5,267 nucleotides of DNA, taken from contig CAIWKU010000399.1 in the NCBI GenBank assembly GCA_903913355.1, forward strand, positions 1 to 5,267, in the 5' to 3' direction. This document shows, piece by piece, positions 1-5,267 of the stretch. Below the pieces are notes generated by a model. It worked only from the letters and a program-made list of their open reading frames with translations. It was not told where the DNA came from and did no database searches. The number at the start of each line of letters is the position of its first letter. Position 1 is the stretch's first letter. The stretch comes from an uncultured Bacteroidota bacterium. GTDB lineage: Bacteria > Bacteroidota > Bacteroidia > Chitinophagales > Chitinophagaceae. A program made the translations under genes and the position numbers.

Positions 1-1876
1 CGATACCCTGGTCGTGTTGTTTACCTCCATTGGCTACATATGTGTAAGCAATGGTACTCGATCCACTAAGTGGTACTGCAATGGCAGTCATCTTATCAGA
101 AAATTGAGCGTCGAACAAAGCCAGTTCATAGATAAGCGATTCATTAAACACAGAGCCTTTTGAACCGATTTCAAACTGGTTGCCTATTTCAGGCCGTAAA
201 CCTGTATTTACCTGGCCGGTACTTGGAATAAAGAAATAGGAACTCACCGGTGCTTTATATCCTTTGCTGTAAGAAGCATACAGGGAAATCGTTTTATTAA
301 TCACCTTATTCACGGCTACATGCGGAGAAACCATCCCATCATAGTTCTTATTATACTGGGTAGGATTGGTGCTGGTAGCCACATAGAATCGATCGTTAAG
401 TTGTATGCTCATATGTGAGGTCCCCAAACCAGCGGTAATTGACAAATCATGGGGCAGTGATAAAGTCCATTCACTAAATAAAGAACTGGTGCTATTGATG
501 GTATACTGATTACTCTTCATCGCTCCCAATATCCAGTAAGCATTGGGGTCAGTAGGATTTGCTACCATATTATACCCGATGGTTTGTGCATTCTGTCTTT
601 GTGCTTCTACACCTGAAATGCCACCCAGGGTGATACCCTGACCAAGTGAAAATTTCAAATCCAATGTTGAACGAACCCCATAATTGATCGGATCTTTATC
701 GGTCCAGCCGGCAGCCGAACTACTATTGTTAATCAGTCCGGACCCAAATACAGAAGTTGTATTGGATACATGGCTGCTAAAGCGATAGGTATGGCCTACC
801 CCTGCTCTAAAGCTAATGATCTCTGAATGACCATTTCGTTTGATATAATCAGGGTTACCGGAATAATCTTTATTCGCAAACTGCGCCATGGTTAATTCAC
901 CCCCACGCTGATCATAACTATTGCTATATCCAAAGTAGGTAGTAATAGTTTCCTTTTCGTTGGGTTGAAAATTAGCTGAGATATTTACAAAATCTTTATG
1001 AGAAGCGGTATGCACAGCATAACCATCTGTTGTTTGCTTACCATAATTGATCAATAGGGAAGAATGGTCAGTAGAAGTAGCGAAATGAGTGGTAAAACGC
1101 TGCAATGCATAACTGCCCAGCATAACATCCTGACCAACCGATGTTTTTCCTTTCTCCGGTTCAATGGTTTTCAGGTTTACCACGCCGGCTGCAGCCAGAC
1201 CATATAAAGTACCGGAAGGTCCTTTTATGATTTCAACATTTCCAATCGATCCAAAATCGATATCATCAAATAGTGTAATGCCCTCTGCATCGGTTAAAGG
1301 AATTCCATTCAGATAAGCTTTTAACCCCTGGCTGTCGAAATTACTATTCGGGCGGGTGCTGCCACTGATCCCGTTTCCATAACCCCGGATATTAAATTGT
1401 TGTCCGGATGCAACACCCCGGGTTTGCATGGTAACACCGGGTATATTATTATTAATCGCATCCATCAGGAACAGACCGTTACCTCGTTTGATTTCTGTTT
1501 CATCCAGTTTAGCTATAGACTCTGGTTGAAAGAGTAATGATTTATTCTGGCTGGAAGTAGCCGTAATTTCTACATCTTCCAGTTTATTACTCAGCGCCTG
1601 CAATTCAATTTTTACCGGGATACTACAATCTTTTATTGTCAGTTTATAGGTAGCATACCCAATATAACTGATCGCAATTTCAGTAGATGCATTACAGGCT
1701 ATGGCAAATGCCCCATCAATATCCGTAGTGGTTTTTATTTTACCTGGCAAACTAATTACGGCACCTGCCAGTGGCGTCTTGCTATTCGCATCATATACTT
1801 TGCCTTTCAAAACGGTTTGAGAAAATGCAAGAGTAGTAAAACAAAGAAATATACATACAGAGAAAACTAATTTCAT
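1..1876 (-). CDS. TonB-dependent outer-membrane receptor (3' end of gene beyond the window)
   Basis: This is an outer-membrane active transporter that takes up a bound ligand using energy passed on by TonB. I read 625 uninterrupted codons from the ATG at 1876 and the frame is still open at base 1. Residues 1-19 form a signal peptide with likely cleavage at AFS|Q. Residues 22-95 form a carboxypeptidase-regulatory-like beta domain, typical of Bacteroidota receptors. A TonB-box-like segment, LEDVEITA, lies at 99-106. The plug follows at about 118-240, with FNIRGYGNG near 161-169, AYLNGIPLTDAEG near 187-199 and NVEIIKGPSGTLYG at 213-226. The barrel carries YASYSKGYKAP (533-543), LRPEIGNQFEIG (560-571) and NGGKQHDQGI at the edge. 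From family length, roughly 100-200 residues are missing. The plug resembles FecA-like, COG1629-type siderophore receptors rather than SusC, because no SusD partner or SusC-type signature is visible. The ligand cannot be named. AAAAA directly precedes the ATG and there is no Shine-Dalgarno sequence. Confidence 0.93.
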   Translation of the reverse strand, partial: MKLVFSVCIFLCFTTLAFSQTVLKGKVYDANSKTPLAGAVISLPGKIKTTTDIDGAFAIACNASTEIAISYIGYATYKLTIKDCSIPVKIELQALSNKLEDVEITATSSQNKSLLFQPESIAKLDETEIKRGNGLFLMDAINNNIPGVTMQTRGVASGQQFNIRGYGNGISGSTRPNSNFDSQGLKAYLNGIPLTDAEGITLFDDIDFGSIGNVEIIKGPSGTLYGLAAAGVVNLKTIEPEKGKTSVGQDVMLGSYALQRFTTHFATSTDHSSLLINYGKQTTDGYAVHTASHKDFVNISANFQPNEKETITTYFGYSNSYDQRGGELTMAQFANKDYSGNPDYIKRNGHSEIISFRAGVGHTYRFSSHVSNTTSVFGSGLINNSSSAAGWTDKDPINYGVRSTLDLKFSLGQGITLGGISGVEAQRQNAQTIGYNMVANPTDPNAYWILGAMKSNQYTINSTSSLFSEWTLSLPHDLSITAGLGTSHMSIQLNDRFYVATSTNPTQYNKNYDGMVSPHVAVNKVINKTISLYASYSKGYKAPVSSYFFIPSTGQVNTGLRPEIGNQFEIGSKGSVFNESLIYELALFDAQFSDKMTAIAVPLSGSSTIAYTYVANGGKQHDQGI

Positions 1877-2009
1877 TTTTTGCTGATTTGATATACAATA
1901 AAATACTGGCACCCAAATGGGTACTATTTACTGAAGAGAATGCCTACCTAAAGGTTCGCTGATACAAACCATTTTGCGACAACTCTTCTGACTAGGTAAA
2001 AGGGATGGT
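1877..2009 (-). promoter_or_regulatory. Leader between the 174-residue gene and the TonB-dependent receptor
   Basis: This 133-base gap precedes the receptor start. I found no convincing Bacteroidota promoter (TTG, about 19 bases, TAnnTTTG) and no hairpin plus T-run terminator, so read-through from the upstream gene is likely. The gap holds several complementary short segments. These are AAACCAT 1966-1972 with ATGGTTT 2005-2011 (reaching into the upstream stop codon), TACCTA 1945-1950 with TAGGTA 1993-1998, and CTGAAGAG 1931-1938 with CTCTTCTG 1983-1990 (one mismatch). A separate compact palindrome lies at 1911-1922. The three long-range pairings cross one another, so they could form only as alternatives or as pseudoknots. 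Matches this short can arise by chance. I do not recognise a known riboswitch, and the cobalamin-type conserved blocks are absent. Confidence 0.35.
1911..1922. repeat. 12-base inverted repeat upstream of the receptor gene
   Basis: ACCCAAATGGGT has perfect 5-base arms (ACCCA/TGGGT) around a two-base centre. It lies 35 bases upstream of the receptor ATG. It could be an operator half-site pair or a small hairpin in the 5' leader. No poly-T follows in the transcribed direction, so it is not an intrinsic terminator. The function is unknown. Confidence 0.4.
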
Positions 2010-2534
2010 TTATACTCTGGGAGGGGGTGTAAGAATGTCTGCTTTATCTGTTACCCTTCCGATGGTGGCCGTAATGGGATACCCGGAATGGGTATTATGC
2101 AGGCAAAATACTAAACCGTTTCTGGAGAAATAAAATGCTGGAAAATGCTTGACAAAAGAAATCGATGCAGTCTGACTCTGATCTGGTTGAGAATGGATAG
2201 CAGTCAGTTTTTTCTCGAGATCATTTTCGCGACCGTCTTTTAAGGCACAGATTTGGATACTATCTGCATTTCTTTGAATACTTACAATATCATAATAATC
2301 GCCAAGATACCTGAATTCTTCGTTCTCTTCTTCCCATTCAAATGATGCGTCCTGAACTTTCTGTTTATCCAGCCTGAACTGAAAATAGGAACCATAATTG
2401 ATATCCTTATGGTTTTTCAGGTATGCTTTCATCTCCTGTTTGATCCCCAACTGGTATACTGCATATACCAAATGATATCCTCCGATATATACAAGAAGAC
2501 AGGTAATGATCAATATAGAAAAGATTCTCTTCAC
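2010..2534 (-). CDS. Uncharacterised 174-residue protein with an N-terminal membrane segment or signal peptide
   Basis: I do not recognise a described function. Residues 2-3 are KR, followed by a hydrophobic stretch at 4-26, which places the remainder in the periplasm. VYA at 23-25 could alternatively be a signal-peptidase site. Residues 30-115 are charged and contain FEWEEENEEFRYLGDYYDIV (65-84), with alternating acidic and aromatic residues. Cys96 and Cys144 are the only cysteines outside the membrane segment. Residues 124-160 are more hydrophobic and aromatic, and the protein ends in TPPPRV. The start is GTG at 2534. No ATG gives a better N-terminus, and the codons upstream do not look like a signal sequence. 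No purine-rich ribosome-binding site precedes it; the bases just upstream are a C-run. It sits 61 bases after trhO and 133 bases before the receptor, on the same strand. From memory, similar small membrane-anchored proteins with EFRY-x-G-x-x-YD and a PPP tail occur beside TonB-dependent receptors in Bacteroidota, but I cannot verify that here. Confidence 0.82.
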   Translation of the reverse strand: MKRIFSILIITCLLVYIGGYHLVYAVYQLGIKQEMKAYLKNHKDINYGSYFQFRLDKQKVQDASFEWEEENEEFRYLGDYYDIVSIQRNADSIQICALKDGRENDLEKKLTAIHSQPDQSQTASISFVKHFPAFYFSRNGLVFCLHNTHSGYPITATIGRVTDKADILTPPPRV

Positions 2535-2595
2535 AGGGGGTAGGTTAACGGCAAGATAGGGAATCTTTACAATCAGATCGTGACAAAATAATGGA

Positions 2596-3645
2596 TTATG
2601 AATTTTGTCTTATTTCATTCAGCCTGGGTCTTAGTCTGACCTTACTTTTATTAAATATATTCTGCCCATTATACACCCCGGACCGAATTTCTTTCTGCCT
2701 TTCTATGGGAAGATGCAGGGTGTCTTTACATTCGGTGCTACAGCATCCCTCATATTTTTCGGCGCATTCCGGGCATTGGATAAACAATAAGTGACATCCA
2801 TTGTTTTTGCAATTGATATGTGTATCGCAGGGCTTTCCGCATTGGTGGCAATGCGCAATTACATCTTCTGTAATTCTTTCGCCTAACCTATCGTCAAATA
2901 CAAAATTTTTGCCGATGAATTTGGCGTCTATTCCAGCTTCTTTTGCCTGTTTGGCATAGTTTATAATGCCTCCTTCCAGGTGAAACACATTTTTAAAGCC
3001 TTTGTGCAACATATAGGCACTCGCTTTTTCGCAGCGGATTCCCCCGGTGCAGTACATAATGATGTTCTTATCTTCCTTACCCTTCATCATATCCACGGCC
3101 ATGGGTAGTTGCTCTCTGAAAGTATCTGAGGGTACTTCAATGGCATTTACAAAATGCCCTACCTCATATTCGTAATGGTTACGCATATCAATCACCACGA
3201 TTTCAGGGTCTTTCAGCATTTCATTCATTTGAGTGGCATTCACATATTTCCCCTTATTTTCCATGCTGAAATCGGGGTCATTGATACCATCTGCCACTAT
3301 CTTTTCGCGCACTTTTATTTTCAATACCCAGAAGCTTTTCCCATCATCATCTACCGCAATATTCAGTCGAAGTCCATCTAAAGGTTCTATGGAATATAAA
3401 AAGGTTTTGAATGCCTCAAAATTGGCAGAGGGCACACTTATCTGTGCATTGATGCCCTCGTTCGCTATATAAATACGGCCAAATACCTGGATGGCATTCA
3501 GATTTTTGTACAAAAAATCCCTGAACTCCTGTGGATTCTGAATGGGGAAATACTGGTAAAAACTAATGGTGGTTCTTGGGAAGGGTTCTTCCATGAGGCG
3601 TTGCTTCAACTCCTCGTTTGATACGCGGTTGTGTAATAATGCCAT
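2596..3645 (-). CDS. trhO: tRNA uridine(34) hydroxylase TrhO (YceA/UPF0176, rhodanese family)
   Basis: TrhO is a cytoplasmic enzyme that uses O2 to hydroxylate uridine 34 in the anticodon wobble position to 5-hydroxyuridine, which other enzymes may modify further. From the ATG at 3645 the product is 349 residues, essentially the length of E. coli TrhO (350). It opens with MALLHNRVSNEELK, matching the E. coli start MPVLHNRISN. The N-terminal domain spans about 5-110 and includes FGRIYIANEGINAQIS (55-70) and NIAVDDDGKSFWVLKIKVR (95-113). The rhodanese domain spans about 130-230, with DMRNHYEYEVGHF at 153-165 and the active-site loop CTGGIRC at 199-205, where Cys199 is the presumed catalytic residue. 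The C-terminus holds ten cysteines (266, 269, 273, 279, 284, 291, 294, 301, 302, 306), as in the E. coli protein. Alternative in-frame starts are ATG at 3654 and 3663 and TTG at 3681. I prefer 3645 on family alignment. The gene appears to have its own promoter. Confidence 0.96.
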   Translation of the reverse strand: MALLHNRVSNEELKQRLMEEPFPRTTISFYQYFPIQNPQEFRDFLYKNLNAIQVFGRIYIANEGINAQISVPSANFEAFKTFLYSIEPLDGLRLNIAVDDDGKSFWVLKIKVREKIVADGINDPDFSMENKGKYVNATQMNEMLKDPEIVVIDMRNHYEYEVGHFVNAIEVPSDTFREQLPMAVDMMKGKEDKNIIMYCTGGIRCEKASAYMLHKGFKNVFHLEGGIINYAKQAKEAGIDAKFIGKNFVFDDRLGERITEDVIAHCHQCGKPCDTHINCKNNGCHLLFIQCPECAEKYEGCCSTECKDTLHLPIERQKEIRSGVYNGQNIFNKSKVRLRPRLNEIRQNS

Positions 3646-3703
3646 GATTTTCATTTTAGACATCCGAACTACTGAATTCAATCAATAGTTTCCAATGTTC
3701 TAT

Positions 3704-3734
3704 TAAACATAGAGCTACTTGCAGGGTAGCCAAA
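3704..3734 (-). promoter_or_regulatory. Predicted Bacteroidota-type promoter for trhO
   Basis: On the minus strand, TTTG (3734-3731) is followed by exactly 19 bases and then TATGTTTA (3711-3704). This fits the Bacteroidota -33 TTG / -7 TAnnTTTG pattern, with a single mismatch at the last position of the -7 box. Transcription would start a few bases downstream, leaving a leader of roughly 50 bases before the ATG at 3645. It lies in the gap after the DUF5686 gene, so trhO need not depend on read-through. Confidence 0.55.
3714..3730. repeat. Inverted repeat inside the trhO promoter spacer
   Basis: GCTAC (3714-3718) and GTAGC (3726-3730) are perfect 5-base arms separated by seven bases. Together they fill 17 of the 19 bases between the predicted -33 and -7 boxes. 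This could be an operator. As RNA it could also be a weak hairpin at the end of the DUF5686 transcript, but without a U-run it makes a poor terminator. Chance is a real possibility for arms this short. Confidence 0.35.
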
Positions 3735-3769
3735 ATTCAGTGTAAAGATAAGAAATTATGAATGATAGA

Positions 3770-5267
3770 CTAGTTTTCTGTCCGGGCATTCAGGAAGAAG
3801 GGTAAAGAGATTCGGAAGCCACTGGGCAGACCCCCTCCTTTTTGATAGCCCTGGGCAAATTCTACCCGAAGGATTTTGAATATGTTTTCGATGCCAAAGA
3901 AAGCCTCGTAATAATCTGCGGCTTTATCAATATGTAATGCATTTCCACCTACTATAAAGAACCAGTTTAATTTTCTGAACCCTGGAATTTTATTGGACAG
4001 TAACCCATTCAAATGGTATTCTGCATGGGCTGTCAGATTGAGTTTAGCCGTATTGCTGTATTTATAATAGGGTGCCAGTTGAAAACTTTCCAATGGCTGT
4101 GAGGCCAGTATCGTCTGGTTACCTAAAATATGCAGGTAATCCGGTGCATATACTTTTGATGCATCAAAAAATCCTGCGGCAGCGAATGAATAATTTAGTC
4201 TTCCCCCTAATTTGAAATTCAGGTTATCTGAGATTCGTATTTTCCATTTTGAAAATGACACATCACTCCCTAATACACCGTTGATACCTGTAGTTACGGA
4301 ACCATCCAGTGTCGGATATTTTGATCCCAATGGAATTTTTCTATCCGGGAACTCAATGTATTTTCCTCCGGGTCTCCAGGTAAATCCCAGCACTGCTGTT
4401 AACGCACGGTTATGCGGCATATTGGCATTCATAATATCCGTTGGATAATCCGGGGTAAATTGCCTGTTCTTCACCTGCCTCCAGGAAACCGGGTCTGCCA
4501 GATTATTCAGGCCATTCCTGTCCTGAAACTGGGCCCCTCCCCTTACTGTAATACCGTTACCGATATTCGTAGAATACCCAAGCTGTAAAAATTTAGCTTC
4601 ATAGATCTTCATGTAATTGGCCTCGTATTCCAATGTAGATATGGAATTGATTCGAGGAGCTATTGGCTGGTCGTTATTATATTGGAATACTCTTTGTCCG
4701 CCTGAAAAACTGATGGTTTGTAAATATTTATTTCCAAACCGATAATTGCCCGTGAGGTGTGCGTTGAAATGATGGTTGGCAAAACCATAGCGTATATCCG
4801 GACTGAGGAACATTGATCTTCTTCCTTCAAAATTTTTGTTGTAATCGGGTGAGAAATTCAATACCGCTCCTTCTACCGTATTATAATTGAGGTTACGAAT
4901 CAGTGGTTCAAAACTGATGGTTTCCTTTCTTTTTTGTTTGCCAAAGGTTTGTCCTGTCAATACAAGGCCGCTCAGGGTGAGTTTGTTTCGTCTCCTGTCA
5001 AGGGAATCGAGGTAATGCGGATCTTTTCTTGCCTGTTCCAGACTGTCTTTCTTTTTATAATCCAGTTTCTCTTCTGGCAGTAAAGGAAGCGGTCGAATAC
5101 TATCCCAATAGGCCATGGGTTTTTTATTGGAACTATCCAGGTATTTTAATATGGTATTATTAAAATACTTTTTTTGAAAACCCGGGTCCAAATCAAACTT
5201 ATCATATACCTGGATAAAATTTCCAAAAAAATCAAACCCTAAGAATTTCCCGGAAGGATAAATTACC
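3770..5267 (-). CDS. DUF5686-family outer-membrane protein (C-terminal part; 5' end beyond the window)
   Basis: The frame is open from the right edge to the TAG at 3770-3772, giving 498 visible residues. The sequence reads without a stop through the TTG at 5191, so that codon is internal (a leucine) and not a start. The first visible part contains FLGFDFFGNFIQVYDKFD. Next come a WDSIRPLPLLPEEKLDYKKKDS block, a polar YLDSLDRRRNKLTL linker and SFEPLIRNLNYNTVEGAVLNF. The rest is a long run of alternating beta strands rich in Tyr, Phe, Asn and Gly, typical of an outer-membrane barrel. The end contains FFGIENIFKILRVEFAQGYQ, a motif I associate with the C-terminus of DUF5686 proteins. Complete members are usually about 800 residues, with a signal peptide and a carboxypeptidase-regulatory-like domain first, so about 300-350 residues should lie outside the window. 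The family is widespread in Bacteroidota and its molecular role is not established. I assign the family from remembered sequence patterns. Confidence 0.82.
   Translation of the reverse strand, partial: VIYPSGKFLGFDFFGNFIQVYDKFDLDPGFQKKYFNNTILKYLDSSNKKPMAYWDSIRPLPLLPEEKLDYKKKDSLEQARKDPHYLDSLDRRRNKLTLSGLVLTGQTFGKQKRKETISFEPLIRNLNYNTVEGAVLNFSPDYNKNFEGRRSMFLSPDIRYGFANHHFNAHLTGNYRFGNKYLQTISFSGGQRVFQYNNDQPIAPRINSISTLEYEANYMKIYEAKFLQLGYSTNIGNGITVRGGAQFQDRNGLNNLADPVSWRQVKNRQFTPDYPTDIMNANMPHNRALTAVLGFTWRPGGKYIEFPDRKIPLGSKYPTLDGSVTTGINGVLGSDVSFSKWKIRISDNLNFKLGGRLNYSFAAAGFFDASKVYAPDYLHILGNQTILASQPLESFQLAPYYKYSNTAKLNLTAHAEYHLNGLLSNKIPGFRKLNWFFIVGGNALHIDKAADYYEAFFGIENIFKILRVEFAQGYQKGGGLPSGFRISLPFFLNARTEN

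Noticed and set aside
2029..2038. G-quadruplex suggested by the G-rich run near the end of the 174-residue gene
   Set aside because: Only one dense G-run is present, without four spaced G-tracts. On the coding strand it simply encodes the Pro-Pro-Pro tail.
2499..2534. Lipoprotein signal (lipobox at Cys12) in the 174-residue protein
   Set aside because: The sequence before the cysteine is LIIT, with Thr at -1, and the cysteine sits in the middle of the hydrophobic stretch. This does not fit a lipobox.
2591..2794. Plus-strand open frame of 67 codons opposite trhO
   Set aside because: It lies antisense to the conserved 3' part of trhO, has no recognisable protein features, and is explained as a shadow of that gene.
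3154..3472. Two overlapping plus-strand frames (75 and 79 codons)
   Set aside because: Both are antisense to the conserved rhodanese and N-terminal coding region of trhO. They overlap each other and show no domain-like sequence.
3646..3681. Longer TrhO starting at TTG 3681 or ATG 3663/3654
   Set aside because: Alignment to E. coli TrhO places the natural start at MALLHNR (ATG 3645). The extra residues have no counterpart, although 3654 and 3663 cannot be fully excluded.
3711..3736. Intrinsic terminator after the DUF5686 gene
   Set aside because: The stem is only 5 base pairs with a 7-base loop, and no T-run follows on the minus strand.
4212..4448. Plus-strand frame of 78 codons
   Set aside because: It is antisense to the barrel-coding part of the DUF5686 gene and has no independent support.
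5189..5191. TTG as the start of the DUF5686 gene
   Set aside because: The frame continues upstream to the window edge with family-like sequence (FLGFDFFGNFIQVYD), so the gene is simply cut by the edge.

Overview
This window looks like a chromosomal stretch from a member of the Bacteroidota, and the gene repertoire suggests a Chitinophagaceae-like relative (inference). The evidence is a TonB-dependent receptor with an N-terminal carboxypeptidase-regulatory-like domain, a DUF5686-type outer-membrane protein, AT-rich start regions without Shine-Dalgarno sequences, and one good match to the Bacteroidota -33/-7 promoter pattern. All four genes lie on the minus strand and cover almost the whole window. 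No gap between genes exceeds about 135 bases.

Read in the direction of transcription (right to left), the layout is as follows. (1) At 5267-3770 is the C-terminal 498 residues of a DUF5686-family protein, whose N-terminus lies outside the window. (2) At 3645-2596 is a complete trhO, encoding a tRNA uridine-34 hydroxylase of the rhodanese family. It has its own likely promoter in the preceding gap. (3) At 2534-2010 is a 174-residue protein with one N-terminal membrane segment or signal peptide, a GTG start and a TPPPRV tail. I recognise no described function for it. (4) At 1876-1 are the first 625 residues of a TonB-dependent outer-membrane receptor, cut off by the window edge within the C-terminal part of the barrel.

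The DUF5686 protein and trhO look like independent housekeeping or envelope genes. The 174-residue protein and the receptor are plausibly a functional pair: they have the same orientation and are separated by 133 bases with no convincing promoter or terminator. One would lie in the inner membrane or periplasm and the other in the outer membrane. That pair, and the leader with several complementary segments ahead of the receptor, are the parts most worth a second look. I see no mobile element, CRISPR array, RNA gene or obvious new defence or metabolic system here.
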